Below, in pieces: positions 34,701-48,947 of a stretch of 64,000 nt of DNA; the first letter of the stretch is position 1; every line of letters begins with the position of its first letter. Below the pieces are notes generated by a model. The model worked only from the letters and a program-made list of their open reading frames with translations, ran no database searches and had not been told where the DNA came from. Where the stretch lies: positions 4,614,189-4,678,188 of the forward strand of contig CM019230.1 in NCBI GenBank assembly GCA_009741485.1, written 5' to 3'. A program made the position numbers and the translations under genes. This DNA is from Malurus cyaneus samueli. Taxonomy: Eukaryota > Chordata > Aves > Passeriformes > Maluridae.

Positions 34701-37700
34701 ACTGCCCTGGGTGAACTGCCAAAGGTTGGCCTAAGACTGTAAGAATTTATGCAAACCTTGCACAGAGAGGTGTGAGAGATCCTCGAGAGGATTGAACTGA
34801 ATGGCAATTTCAGCCTGAACATTTATTTGCTGGCAAGCTCCAGGTGCTGGTAGAAAACAGGGCTCGTGACACGGCGCAGTCAGAGCTCTCCAGCGCAGGC
34901 AAAAGAGCAAATATTCACATTTACATTTTGAAAACACCGTGTGCGCGTGCATCTCGACAACAAATAAAGTCAGGGAGCCGTGGCAAAAATCAATCTTTCA
35001 ACAGGAAACTCGTATGAAATATTCAAGAGTGGGGAAGAGATCCTTTGTGGGCGCTTTGTTATCTGAGGAAGCAGAGATCAGCAAGGGAAGCAGGATGGAG
35101 AGGGGGTCTGCTGCTGCTGCTGCTTTAATGGCTTTTATTGGCATTTATTCCCTGGAGAAGCCCAGCACAGGGCTAAGAGCTGTGGGAGAGGATAATGCTG
35201 GAGAAAATCCACCGGGAATCTCCATTTCCAGGAGAGCAGAAATCACCTCAGTCAGGCAGAGGCCCTGCTAAGGAAGGAGCTACAAAGGTGGGGTGATCAA
35301 ATCAAAATAAAACTTCCTTCTTTTTGTAGAGTTTGAGACAAATGTGGCTATTCCTGATCGATTTTGTGACACTCTGATCTCCTCTGTTGGAAGAACTCTG
35401 ATGTTAACAAACGCTTTGGATTAATGACTCCAAACAAAAGGCAAGAAGGGCAGGAAGGTTTTCTGCTCCTTGGCTGCTGTTGAATGGTTTTTATGAAATG
35501 AAAAACATGTGTAGCAGCACTTAGAGTCATTAATATTTTGAAACTAAAATGTCTTGTTGGGAAATCAATACAGCAATACTCAAACATCATGTACGGTAAA
35601 AAAAACAAAAAAAAAAGAACAAAACCTGCTAAACAATATGATGAACTTAAAGAAAATCAATGGAGTGTTCAAACACGACAGTGAAGGACGAAAGAGGAGA
35701 AGTGCTCAGAGGACAAGTTATCCACCTACAAAGTGTTAACCAGCACTCACTGCTGCTGCTTCCTACATCATTAGCATCAGGGAAACATCCCCTCTTTGAA
35801 AAACCACAACAAACAGCACAGCAGGGACTTCCCTGGGTCAGTCCAGACAGAAAACTTGACCAGCTCTGCATACAGAACCCTCCATGAATTATTCTGCACG
35901 TGGGTGAAAGGAAAACCTGCCAGATCTGCAGGGGCTGAGGATGAGGAGAAATGGAAAGAGAAAAGCCAAGAGATGCCCTGTGCTACGGGAGTCACGAAGC
36001 ATTTTTAACTGCAGTTAAATCAGGGTTGACTGCTTGTGGACAAAAAAAAACAGGTTTGGAGGATTTGTCCAAAGAAATTAAATGGAGAGCACGGCAGAGT
36101 CTGATATGGGGATGTGAGTGGTGGCTCTGCCTTCGTCCTGAGCGTGGCCAGGCTGGCTTTGGGCTCCCAGTGAGTTTAGTTCATCACCACATTGACATCT
36201 GCTGGCCACGAAGGAGCTCTCACAGCAGCCACAAAGGCTGAGCTTTTCATTTTTTCATCTTATTTTCTGTAATTTTATTCCAGCGTGCCTTTGCCATAAC
36301 TACAGCACCACTGACAGTTCCACGGGATGTCACCAACATAACTGCAATAAATGCTTTCCTCGTGGAAGATCTGAGAAAAAACATTTGCTGAACATTTCTG
36401 AATATTCCAAATCCTTGCAAGGCCCACCAATATTTCTGTCTTGACAGGATCACTAAATAAAATAAACAAGTAAAAACTCATGCCAAAGAACATTTTATGG
36501 GCTATTACATTGTTTCAGTCATCCTTGTGAGCCATTAGGCTCTCACACAGGTTTAGACATAAATATTTTGTGATTTGATTTTTTTTCTTTTCTTCTATGC
36601 AATTTGAGCAAGCAAAGCCATTATTGCAAGCATTGGAATGGCACAATTGGGAAATCTGTCTTGCTGAGAGGAGAATCAGACCTAATATATTTTCATTTAT
36701 TTTAATATATGCCATGTGGAAAAGGCAGAATTTAAACTAAGGGTTTAATATGCAAAGGAGGGAACAAACTTTTCATTTGAAGCTTTCATTCTCTTTTGTA
36801 TTGTGAAATAGATTTGTCCTGGAGGTTGGGATGGTGTAAATACTAAAAATAAGGGTAATTTGGACTGAGGAATGGCTTGTTTCTGTTCACTCTGTATTGA
36901 AACATCTGCTCAGCTTATGTCACCCAAATAAAAGTTCACACACACAAAAAAATAAAGCCCCAAAGAACCTGTTACAGTTTAAAAAATGGATTTATTTATT
37001 GAAGTAAATTCACTTAGCAACTCAGCAAAGTGCCATGTTTGCACATACACCAACCTTACCCTATTAATTGGTTGGGCATTAAGTAGATCAACATCGGAAA
37101 AAATTCCCACATTTGTATTTTAATCCCATCAGTATCTCACAATTTGAAGCCTCCAAAACCTGCCCAGACCCCAAACTATACGGGGAGAACACTGGAAAAG
37201 AGCAGAGCCACATCATCCATGGCTTTGTGACACCTGAGTGACAAAGGGCCACTGAGGTTTTAGGGCACGGGGGATGCCCAGAAAACCCTGAGTGTGAGCT
37301 CAAACTGCTGCTGAAATCGATGTGAGCTCTGCTGGCTCCTCCAGATGCCCCCAAAAGCTGAAATGAGGCAGCGGATTCCCAGAAAGGAAAGGGGGGTGGG
37401 TGTTTCTGAGCATCTGATGGAGTGGGAGGATGGAAATGGGGAGGGAAGCAGATCCCAGGGTGCTTTGGAAAGAAAATCTACACTCTGCAAATGCAGAGCA
37501 CTCCCAGGACAGAGGTGAAAAATCAAATAATTGTGGTTTCACTCTGGTACTGTCCATGAGGAATCAAACAGCACATGGTCTGTGCAATCCCTCCACACAG
37601 GACATGAAAGGAATACAAAAATATAACTCAATTTACCAGATATTTCCATCTTGAACCCACTATCGAAACCTTTTAATGTTGAAATCTCCCATGAATGTAT

Positions 37701-38002
37701 AAGCCTGGAGAAACTATGGCAGTGCGAGTAAAGGAGGTAAAATAATCACTAATGATAACGATCAAATGGTGGGGGGTTGAGTAGAGTATTTCCAGTATCA
37801 GTAATTATGGCAAAAGCCATCAGTTCACATTAATCTGAACTCTGTGCTAACACATGATTTATTAAAATTAGAGATCTCAGTGAATGAAGGTCAGAACCAA
37901 ATCAGGGACTACTATATTTGTTAAAAAATGAACTATTACAATCCAGAGTAACAGTTTGAGCTTGATTCTTGTAACTTAACAAAAATTGTGCATGGTGGCA
38001 CA
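31702..38002. other. unique noncoding stretch
   Basis: No gene, promoter or transposon recognised. (CTG)5 lies at about 35,108-35,122 and an A-run at 34,585-34,599. Frames up to 117 codons occur on both strands without domains. 32,840-33,200, 33,700-34,020 and 36,960-37,100 are AT-rich and complex. Confidence 0.45.
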
Positions 38003-38024
38003 TTTCCTTTTTTAAAAAAGGAAA
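38003..38024. repeat. 22-bp perfect palindrome
   Basis: TTTCCTTTTTT joined directly to its inverse AAAAAAGGAAA, 11 + 11 bases with no spacer. A second CCCTTTTTTGG follows 5 bases later at about 38,029. It is not followed by a T-run or other element that would suggest a specific function. Confidence 0.95.
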
Positions 38025-41000
38025 CTGTCCCTTTTTTGGTAGGTTTGGTCCTTTTGCTTGGAGAAATCAGGAAAAGAAGAATTCATAGTGGTAACCCTCC
38101 CCCAGGACTCAGCAGGAATATGGGAGCAATTCAAAAAAAATAAAATTGAGACTGTAGCTCTTCACTTTAGACAGACAAAAAAAAAAAAAAGAACAATCCT
38201 GAATATAATGAACAAAATGCCTGTAAAAGTTCCTCTGGCTCTTGTAGCACATTACACAGTTCCACAGTGATGGACATTTAAAATTTGGGACAAAGCCTCA
38301 TTCAATCCTTTTCCTCACTTTGATGGAACTGCTCCATTTTTTTTCAATGCACAGACATTTCTTTCCAAAGAATTGTAAAGGAATCTTTGTCTTTTCTAGT
38401 TTGGCTTCTAGGTAGAAACTAAACAGAAACCTGATGTGAAGCCATATTAAAGCAGCCATTGATCTATTTCTGGCATATTAAATTCCTTCAGCTTTTCTCG
38501 ACTATCACTTAGTCTGGGATTGAAGAAATTGTTCCTCTTGAGACCCTTCATCTGCAGTGCAAGGAAGAATGAAATGCTGAATTCCCACCATGGTTAATTT
38601 ACTCCTGGTTTTCCTCTTATTCACTGATATTTTCCCCTGCAGCCTCCCACCCCTTTGGTCTGTGGCAGTCACACGGTCCTTAACGTCAATAATTGGACAA
38701 AATTTGGATATAAGAAAAATTACAGGCTATGGAAAAAGAAATCCAAGTCCTTAGGCAAGTTTTCCAGCCAGCAGATAAGAGGATTTCCTCTTTGTCCCCA
38801 TTCCCCAGATGTACCAAAACTGTGGGAATGGGAATGATGGGACCCCCAAAAGCTCAGAAAAGGCACATGGAAGGTGATGCAATTCAGAAACAGGGAAAAA
38901 TTGCAAAAAACAGAGAAATGTCACCCAGGACTGTGCTCTACCTTAGCCATCAATGATTCATACAGACCAGGTCACTGGGAGCTTTTCCTCAATGGATCAT
39001 TTGTAGCTCATTTATGCATAAAACATTTCACAGGGCGCATGTGTGACACTTTAAATCTTCACTCTAAAGCCATGCAGGATGTATCAATGCACCTTCACAG
39101 CTTTTGGCAGCCCCATTCACAGCTAAGGTGGCTGTACATCATTTTATCAATTATTAACATGACAAATCAACAGCCCTCACGGAGAATGATTTCTGAGCTT
39201 TTCTTTTCAAACAACCTGACTGATATCTTGGCATTTTGTTGCCTCAGGGCTCATAAAACCTCTCAACTTTTTCATCATCCACTTCTCACTGACTGTAAAT
39301 CCCTGCCTCTGTGTATTCTAAACCCAAGGTGTGCTACTCCACTTTAAGAACATTTTAGGGACAGTTTTTATTGATGTGAGTCTCGCTTTAGTTTCATCAG
39401 CCCCGCTGCAGAATTCCCTGTTTACCTGTTGGGGGATTAGATTGCAGCTTGGGAGCGATGTTTTATTCAGAAGACAATATCTGCAAAACCAGGCTTTATT
39501 TCACAAGGGTAATGTAGATATTGATGGTCTGATTTCTTGTCTGTGCCGTGTTTTGGAGGATGGATTTTACAAGTGAGCGTGCCTTGTCACAACCTCGTGT
39601 AGGAGCACTCTGGGACCCTGCAGATCAAAATCCTCCAGTGCTAACTGGGAATTTAATGGGATCTTAAAGCAACACAGAGCTCCTGATTTCCTCAGGAAAT
39701 CCATCCCGCACAAAAACCCAACAAAAGTTGCTTTATAATGGTTATAATTTACATATGACTTGGAAAATGCCCCATCTGATTTGCATGTCCTTGGCAAATT
39801 TAAGATGAGCATCTTGCCTGGTTAAATTGTGATGGCAATGTAAATGCAGGACCAGGGACAGCAGCCTGTAGATAAGGACACAGTTATGAAAAAAAAATTC
39901 TCCTGGGAGCACTGGGCCTGAGGCTAATATTATTAAAAAGCAGTTCTCAGTTACTTTATTCTTCTAAATTTCTAACTCTATGAGTTCCAGGTACAGTGTC
40001 AATACCGAAAATTTCAAAATACTTTTCACAGGACCGTACAGAAACCTCAATTATGTGGCAGGGAAAGAGTTTTGTTTGATATTTCCCTGGCACATGTGCC
40101 ACTACATCCCTGGGCTCTGCATATCAGAAGGTGTTTTTATCACTCAACGATTACCTTATTTTTATTGCATCCCTCATTCACATCTTCTGCCTCAGAATCA
40201 TTTCCTTCCCTATGTATTTAATCACCCTCAATTTAACACTTCATTGACCTTTATGCAAAGTCAGAGGCATATTACTCTTGAAAAAGGGAGAGAATGGCCA
40301 TATTAATTTACTGCACCTTTCTCAAATGCATTTGATCAGCTCTTGAACATAATAGAACAGTTATAGCTTAGTGGAGCAATGCTGATTTACATCACATGAG
40401 TCGCTGTTCTCTCCTCAGATCGCTTGTGTTGGGAATAGATTTTTTTTTTTTAAAGATAACAACTTGGAAAAATTCTGACAGGAGTAGAAAGAAAAATAGT
40501 ATTTCCTTTCCTTTCCTTCTTTTTAGCTGCCTGACTAAGTGTGGCAGAAAATGTACAACTTTTGATTGCAAGTGTCAAACATTTCCACCTCTCTCTTTTG
40601 CACCAAGTGTGACAGAAAAACAGACTACAGAATAAATAATTTTAAACTCCGCACTAACTGTTATTATATTAATTCATTAGTGCACAGAAAACATGGTGAT
40701 ATCTCCATCTTGGGAGAAGATATTCCTCTCCCTAGTGAAAGATGCCTTCTATCCAAGGTGATTCTGTTTTTCTGGATGTTGGAAGACATTGCAGGAGCAG
40801 CACCACTCCACACAGACCCCTCAACTCATTGACATTTTTGGGGGTACAAAAGAGGGATCACCCCTTCAGCACTCTGCAGTGAGTGAGGGAATGAGTCCTG
40901 TGTGAGCAAGGCTCTAAAATCCCTGCTGGAAATTAAAAACTGATCCCTGGGGCATTTTGGAGGATATTTTGCCTGTGTTCTCTGGGAGCAGCACATCAGA

Positions 41001-42540
41001 GCCGAATGCCCATCGTGGCAGGGCAGTGATTTAACATGGTTTAACCTTCCCCTTGAAGCATCTGAGCGAAATACATGGGTATTTAATTGGCATGATATCA
41101 AGTTATATGTTTGTTATTGATTAACACACTCACTAAAGGTCAACTAGTATTTTAAGCACTTTGTAAATACAATGTGTATTCTAATTATCCTGAAGGGCTT
41201 TTAATTATTTTGTTAAATGTCAATTAAATGCAGAAACATTTCTTACCAACCCGAACCTGCCCGTTACAAACTGCACAACTTTGTGTTTTATTGTTGCTGT
41301 AATTTTCTGACAATTACTTGGCAATTAGATTGACCTCTCATCTAAAACTGCCATACACCATGTTCAATTATGGGATGGCTTAAAATGAATAGATGACAGT
41401 CTATGAGACCTGTGCCTCACATGTGAGACCACAGGGGAGAGAAGGGACATTTTCATAGTGCAGGAAGGGCTTTGCTACTGATTTAAACTAATTAATTTAA
41501 TTACAAAGTTGTTTATCCTCTGTGAACTTATTGCAAGTTCTTGACTGTTCCTTCCTTTTTGGTAGCTCTGCACTCACAAGAACTTTCTGAAGCAGGAGGT
41601 TTATCCAGGGACAATTACCATCAAAATATCAACACAGGAACCTAGACCAGAGCCATTGAGAATCTGGGGCCTGCCAAAACACAAATGCCACAAACTTTCA
41701 TTAAATCTACATGAGTTTAAGCTCTGATTATTTCCCCATCCTCTCAGTGCTGTTTGTTGCACTTTTTTAACACAATGATGTAACCGTGACAGTTTGCATG
41801 GTGCCCAAGTTTTTTTGACCATTTACCACAATGAGATTTTAATTTAAAAAATTTGAGATGCAGTATAAATTCGGTGTTCACATGCACCCTCCCTAACACA
41901 GAGCTGGATTTCAGAGGATAAACTGCACCAGCACAGCCTGGAATGCCTGTTTCCCTCTAAGGCAAGTGAAAATAAGTCAATAGTTCTGAAAATAGCGTTT
42001 ACTACCTGCATCTGGCTGGGCACTGAGCAAAATCAGCGCTGCTTTCTGCCTCTACACCTTCAGGGCACTGAAATAACCTAAACCACGGATACTTGCAGGG
42101 AAAAGGCACTGCTGAAACAACGATGCTCTTTATTGATTAGCTGCTAATTGTCATCTCCTCCAGAGCCAAAGGTCAAGCACAGATCCCTTCCCAACAGGAT
42201 TAGCAATAAAAACAGCAGCGTGCTGTGCCATCCTGACTCCCTGGAGAGCAGAAATGTCGATGGCAAAGGGGAAGTGGGGGCACGCTGATGAGGGATTTGG
42301 CTTCCTGGGATGTGCCAAGGGGATTTTCTGTGAGAATGCTCTGGATCTGTGCTCAGCTCCTCTCCCAGGGCTCTGCAGTTGTCACTCTCACAGTGGAAAA
42401 TCTGCCCTTCTGCTCCAAATTGCCACTGAGATGTGCTTGAACTCCAAAATCTTATTTTCTTGGATAATATAATAAAACTCAGCCTTGTCCTCGTACCTGG
42501 GTGCTTTTCAGAAAGACTTTGAGTGCTGTTTTGACTTTAA
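38025..42540. other. unique noncoding stretch
   Basis: No gene recognised. The longest frame (38,874-39,347 plus, 157 codons) shows no domain. 41,080-41,400 is AT-rich and complex with several TTAATTA-type words, a candidate conserved block by texture only. 13-14 A run at 38,176-38,189 and T/A run at 40,440-40,452. Confidence 0.45.
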
Positions 42541-42579
42541 ATATTTTCATTTTATAAATGAAAATATATATTTTCATTT
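42541..42579. repeat. triple-arm inverted repeat (12-bp arms)
   Basis: ATATTTTCATTT (42,541-42,552), a 3-base spacer, its inverse AAATGAAAATAT (42,556-42,567), and directly abutting it another ATATTTTCATTT (42,568-42,579). The centre arm can pair with either neighbour, giving two mutually exclusive hairpins, one of them a spacer-free 24-bp palindrome. Confidence 0.95.
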
Positions 42580-45500
42580 TATGACTAAACACTTTCTATA
42601 TCTGCTCTGTCTCATGTAATGTTATAAATGTTAAAAAAAAAAAAAACAACCCACCCAACCCTCAATATTTTTTTAAGCCTTTGAAGATTAGGAAGTCCAT
42701 AGAAATTCTCAGCTCTCCTCATTGACTCCTCTGTTCTTTGACACAGCCAGATCAAGCTTTTATTTCTCCTCCCTCTCCCAATTCCCCCTCCTGGCTGTGT
42801 TTCTGCTCCCATTTATGTTTCCATTTCACCCCCTCCTCCTGCTCTGCCCCTTCCCTCCCTCCAGCCCCAGCCCTTTGAATCTCCAGGGTTTTTCAGAGGG
42901 TTTTTTTTTTGAAGGCAGTCTCAGAGCAGTTTTTGGAGGTTTTTTAGCATTTCTCTGCGTGCTTTCTTCTGGGACTGAGCTAACAAAAGCTTCTGGGGAC
43001 CTCTCACAGGTGGCTCCTCAGAGATTCTTTCAACAATTAAATGGGAGCACTGCTGGGTTAACTGGGGCACAGCTCCAAAATGACTCTCTCACCCTAAACT
43101 GATCAAGCTGCTGCCAAATTGAGAATTCAGAGCTCCCTAAGTCAGGTTTCTATCCAGAGGATGTGTATTTGTGTTTATACACAGCATTTGTAATGCTGAA
43201 ATGCATTAATTTGATTTCTGAGCAGCACCATGAACTTGTGATCATGATATGATAATATTCCAGATTAAGGCTTTCACGGTTATGAGCACAAACATACTCA
43301 AATGAGCAAAAGATAATTAGAGATACAGCTAGGAAAACAGATAGTCAAGGCTTTCATGTAATTACTTGACCCAGAGGGCAAAATCTGGCAACATTACTCA
43401 TATTTTCTTCTCTTTTGCACCTCCTTCCCTCCTTGTCTTACCAAATAAATCAGCTCCTACGGGCTCTGGCCTGTGTGGACAAAAGTTTCCAGTGCCTTCA
43501 AGAAGATGAAGATCAGCTCGTTGGTATGTTCACAGTGAAATATTCAGCTGAATTGTGCAGTAAATTAGAGCTGGAAGTTGGTGCTGCAGTCAGACTGGGT
43601 TTGGAGCAGCTCCTCTCCTCCTCTGTACCCTGAAATAATTCTGCAAAATAAAATACACCCTCAGAGCCCCCAGCCCCTCCTCTCATGCCCTTAAATCAAA
43701 GCACTTCACACTCAGTCCCCCCTGCCATAAACAACACCCCCAGCTTTGCTCATGCTGGATAGATTCATAGATGTGTTCTATTCCCGAGGTAGGACTGAAA
43801 TCCTGTTTTCATGGAAATGGGGATATCACAAACCCACTCCCTTCTGCCGAAAACAAACCCCCATAAACTTATTCATAAACACACAGGGAAGTGAGAGCTG
43901 GAAAACCCATTTTGGGGTGTTTCCAACAAGTGTTGGCACGAATTGTGCTGGTTTTTGAAATGCATCAGTTAGTGCAGCTCGTGGCACCACCGCCCTGCAT
44001 TTAATAACCCGCTCGAGCTGATTGAGGCATGGGGAAGAATCACTATTCCATTTTAGCAGGCAGGGTTCAACTGATGTGCATGTGATTTTCCACACCAGGC
44101 TCATATCTGAGTTACCCAAGTGTTGCAGAAAGTCAAATTAATGCTGCTGCAACAGCTGATGGACTCATGTCATGCCTACGTGTACGCTCCTCGTTCCCTC
44201 CAAACTAATAGCAAATTCCTTTCACTTTTGTATTTCCACTGTGGCAAACCTCAATCCCAGTGTTACTCCAGCTCAAATCTATGACTAGGGGTTTGTTTTT
44301 ACCTCTGATAAACTGCTAACAAGGATTGATGCTCGATGCTGCTCATCCATTCATAAGTGCTAAGATTGGGCTCTCCCGTCCTTGCAAGTGCTGTGCTGCC
44401 TGGTCACGGGAAACAAAACCAGCAAACCAGCAAAAATCATGCATTTTCCACCCTTGCTCTCAGATTCCTGAGATTTCGGCCCAGGACCATAATAATGTAA
44501 TTGCTTTTGTGTTGCATGTAACAAAGCCTCATGCGGTGTCTGATTTGAAATGTGAGCCCACGCCAGGAATTGCAGTGCAAGTGAGGAAAATGCATGGAAA
44601 TGGGTGGAAAAACCACCTCAACTCACTCCTGAGATCTAGCAAAAGTTAAATAAACTTTGCTTCATCCCAAGAGGTTAAACAGCATCAAAACACTGGAGTA
44701 AAAAAAGCAGTGGAAGCCTCAAAACAAGCCTCTTGTTTTTCTGCTGTTGCTGCTTCTGGGTCCCAAACTTTCCAGAAAGTTTTGGAATTAACTCACACTG
44801 GTAACCATGTGAGTTATGCTGCTCAATCTGCCCATGGGCTGCTTTTTTAGGGGTTCTATTTTGGGGTTGTGTGTCTGCAAGTGTTTGCAGTTTGTACCGA
44901 GGTTAATTGACCTTGCACTGGGGTTATTGAACGCCGTGGATCATGTTGGTTTGGTTTATTTTGAATTATATAGATACTGTAAGGGTTTGGAGGCTGGATG
45001 CTGAATCACATATTAGATGTTATTTTTTAAAAGCTCCCTTGTTTCTCCTCACCTCTCTCCCTGTTCTTCCCACAAGGAAGGAAATGAAAACAAACTCCAG
45101 CCATCCCTTCAGCCATCACTCAGTGGCATTACCTTACCTGTCAGAACTACTCCTTCAAAGTGTTTATTCCTACTCCAACGAGAAGAAATGAGCTACAGAC
45201 ACACTCAAAGCCCTGGAGGTTTGTTTCATCCCGGCTGAAACTGCAAAGGGAAGATGTGGTGGTGGTTTTGACACCTGTGGGAATTCGCCGAGACAGCCTC
45301 GAGCAGCACGTCCTGCTTCTGCTGTCACCCAGCTGTGCATTGCTGAAACCTCCAGCAGCTCTCTCCTTCAAAATTTCACACCAAATCACACTCAAAATTC
45401 AACCAAATCATGACTTGTGAGAGTTTCATCCAGAGGAAAGTCTCAGACATGGCAAGAGAAATTATTTTGTTTTTTGTTAAATGCAAGTCCCCTCTCAGTG

Positions 45501-48500
45501 CCTGCATGGAATGATGAAACAAATCCTGAACTTGGGATTTAAAGCATTTTTTTAAAGCTCACACAGCAAATGATGGGATTTCCACTGGCATTGATGGGTG
45601 ACAGGCAGCATTCCTAATGCTTCTGTCAAGTGGAGTTAGCTAATATTCAATTATGACAGAGATAACAACAGGGACACTCTTTACCTGAAGGAGCATTTTC
45701 CAGTAATGTGTTCTGAAGGATAATCCCTCCATAATAAAGATTTTATTACTGCCACATCAAAAACCTGCTCCTTGTGGAAATTTTAATGCCGCAATTCTGT
45801 GAGGTCAAATCAGAATGAAAAGTGGGAAAATGAAACCCAAAAGTTTTGAAAACCTGAACCAAACCAGACTTCGCCAACACTGAAGGATTCACAGTGGAGA
45901 AGAAAAATACACTTTATTGACACCAACCTCCTGTCCAAGGTCAGGGCAGAGAAAAAAACCACATAAACAGAAATCATTGTGTAAAATAGCCTGAAACTTT
46001 CTGTTATACTGCAGGGCTGGTTATTCTGATTACACCTCAGGAAGAAATGGATTTCCACAGCTAATGCTGGCCTCGTGGAAGGGCTGTTGACCTTTTTACT
46101 TCTCAAATATGGGCTATAACCCCCCCAGCCCGGTTCTACTGCCCTATCCTCCTTCAGACTGCCAGCCTGTCCATGGTATCAGCATCACCCACCCAAAAGT
46201 CATTGCAGCCTCACCTATTCCATGATTTAACTTCATTCTACTCCCCTCAGGAAAGTTTTTCTTAATAACAAAAAGGCAGAGCTCGATATCTTCCCTAAGA
46301 CCACCCCAGCATCTACCACAAAGCTGAAACCCTTCTTGTTTCACATAGAGCCATCCAACTAGAATAAATAGTTTGTTTTTTTTTTTAAAGAAGGACCGTT
46401 TTTTAACATTACATCTTCTCTGATGAGTACTGAGAAAAAGCCAGGAAGTTGATGGCTGAATTCTTAAACCCATGTCATTCAAATTATTGCACCTCACCCT
46501 TCTGATAGAATATTTATTAAACAGATGGGACCTACAGTTTAGGCTTTTAATTGCTGGATGTCATCAGGTTGATTGTAATTTAATTTAATTTTTTTCCATG
46601 CTCTTTTAATTGGTTGCTTTTTTTTAATTAAATATTCCATTACAAGCTATTCACAACTGAATATTTTTAAATTGCTTTCATTTTAAATGTTGCACTTGTT
46701 GGCCTCTATTAATTAATCTCTTTTTCCTTGATGCACATCTGTTTTAATACCCTTAATGAGAAGCAGTAAATAACATCATTAATTTTCTCCTTATTCAAAT
46801 GTATTGGCTTTAGTTATTTTGTTGCAGTCAAGTGCGTGGTCAGGAAGTGTTATCTTCATCACAAACAGCCCAGCTCAGCAGACTCAAAACTCTGATAACA
46901 CAGTTTGTTTGGAAAGCAGGAAATTAAAATTACAGGCACAGGGTCTGAATGAAGCAAAGAACTTTTTCTGCTTTAAGAGGAAGCAGTTTTCAATTAATTT
47001 ACCTCATTTTTCAGACTTTTTGTGGCATTTTTCAGCAAACTCTGATTTAACATCAGTATTCAAGGACAAATCTAATGTTTGAATTAATGCTCTCCCTGAA
47101 GTGAGACCCTAAGTTCACAATTTTGGGAAAACTTGGTTGAGAACACAAACCAGGGGCTGTGTGAGATTTAACTTGATTCACTGCTGTTTCAGTGAATTAT
47201 CTGGAGGGATTGCATTCAAAATGCAGAATAAATAAATAAAATAAATACAGGTCCAACCCCAAAGCAGCGCTGCACACGAGGAAACGAATCAGCAAAGGTT
47301 CATCTCCTTCCCTCCTTCCTGCTGCACAATTTATGGGATTTGAGGTATCTGCTCAGGCAGCTGTTTTGGGGCATTTCATGGGCATTTCTGGATTTCCCAG
47401 CCTGGTTTCAGAGCTGTGAGCTGCGTTTGCCTGGTGTCCAAGTGCCTCCCTTGTTGATGGCTCCAGCCTTGGGAAGAATCACTGAGATCTCCACCTGAAT
47501 AAGTGAAGGGATTTCTCCTGTAAATCTTCCCCACGAGCTGGTGGGGGAGTGTTCCATTCAATCCTGCCTCACATTTATTTCTCTTGGCCTGCAATGCATT
47601 TTTTTTTTTTCCAAAAGGAACAAATGAACAGGTGCTTGTGTTATTCTTAATGACTGATGAATCGACTGCTGCATGGTAAAAGCACGGTGTCACTTCACAA
47701 AATAACTGAGCACTTCTGCAGCCATATCTACTTTTTCTTTCAATTGTCTTCTTGAGTTATACTGCTATTTTCTGAGTTCTCTTTTTTTTTCTTCTTGGAG
47801 GGGAAGAGGGGTGAAAAAACATTTTTCTGATCCTAATATATGTTGCATTTTGTCAGTAAGAGACGTGGAATTTCAATCCCACAGACCACAGGCACCCTAT
47901 GCCATATACAAGCAATATAAATTAGTTAGTTATCTAAATTTATTAATAACCTAACAACTGTAAGATTTCAGGACAGTTGTGCAAGATAAAGTTAAGGCTT
48001 TTAAATACTAAATGCTTTATTACAAGACTTTTTGATGCTAAATGCTTTATTACAATCTGCAATCTTACAATCAGTAGGGTTGACTGATTTATTTAACGTA
48101 CCCATCTAGAGCAGGTGGAAACACACAGACAATATATTTAGGGTTACATCCTGTCAAGCACTGAGCAGTGGTCTCAGCCTAGATAAAGCCTTATCTCTGA
48201 GTGTGTGAGAGGCTGAAACGATTTTAATGGGACTTTTAACACGCTCTTAAACGCCTTGACAAATAAGGATCTCCATCTTCCCCAGCTTGCAAAGCCGAGC
48301 TAAATAGCAGGTTTATTAATACTTAATACCTGCCTCCCAGCCACACAGCACAGTGACAAGTGTGGATTACAGCAAAGCTATTAAGGGAGCAGCTTAAATC
48401 TCCAGGCTGCAGTCAGGGTGATGTTCCCTGGAAAACGGGAGCGTCCACCAGGCAGGAGCTGCTTTCTCCATTCCTCACACCCAGCAGGGATCAGGCCACT

Positions 48501-48810
48501 GCTAAACGGTGCCATTAACCAGGCAAGGGTGGGGAAATGCCTTGGCTGAGCCAAAAAGCCAGCAAGTTTTTACCTGGAGATTAAAAAGTGTGGGGCTGTA
48601 AGGACTGTGAACCACTGGAAAGGAAAATTCGCCCCTCGCACTGAGGTCTCACTCAAAAAACAATTTAAAGTGAGCACTCAGAACACTGTTAAGGTTAAAA
48701 GAGGGGGGTTTTACCCAGTTGTGAGCCCATCTGAAATTCTGAAACAACAGAAAGGATTTATTTTTTGCAAGGTCTCAACACATTGGAATGGTCAGGTAGA
48801 TTGTCCTTTG
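42580..48810. other. unique noncoding stretch
   Basis: No gene recognised. A-run 42,632-42,645. A weak exon candidate lies at 43,454-43,523 (separate entry). 46,140-46,500 reads on the minus strand as a 117-codon frame and differs in texture from its surroundings; an unrecognised old transposon is possible. 46,500-46,800 is strongly AT-rich with many TTAATT words. 'ctaaatgctttattacaa' occurs twice at a 30-bp interval (48,008 and 48,038). T-runs at 46,376-46,386 and 47,600-47,611. Confidence 0.45.
43454..43523 (+). other. weak candidate exon, 70 nt
   Basis: A pyrimidine-rich stretch (43,407-43,440) is followed by AAATAAATCAG, then a 70-nt open segment reading LLRALACVDKSFQCLQEDEDQLV, ending TTG|GTATGT, a fair donor. 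The peptide has a coding-like acidic tail (QEDEDQ), but I recognise no family. The A-rich bases next to the acceptor are unfavourable, which lowers confidence. Confidence 0.15.
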
Positions 48811-48947
48811 ACAGGCCAGGCTGGATGGGGCTCTGAGCTTACCTGGACCGGTGGGAAATGTCCCTGCCCCTGGCAGGGGGTGGAACTGGGTGGTTTTAAG
48901 GTCCCTTCCAGCCCAAACCTTTCTATCCCATCCCATGATTCTATGAA
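48811..48947 (+). mobile_element. CR1 LINE 3'-end fragment (relic)
   Basis: Carries the CR1 3' landmarks in order: 'aggctggatggggctctgag', 'ggtgggaaatgtccctgccc', 'ggcagggggtggaactgggt', 'ttaaggtcccttccagccca', then 'atgattctatgaa'. About 137 bp remain, 5'-truncated, with two partial copies of the terminal repeat. The 128-codon plus frame over it (48,607-48,993) is incidental. Confidence 0.92.

Noticed and set aside
46144..46497. Degenerate transposon with a 117-codon minus frame
   Set aside because: Texture differs from its surroundings but no diagnostic motif or ends were found.
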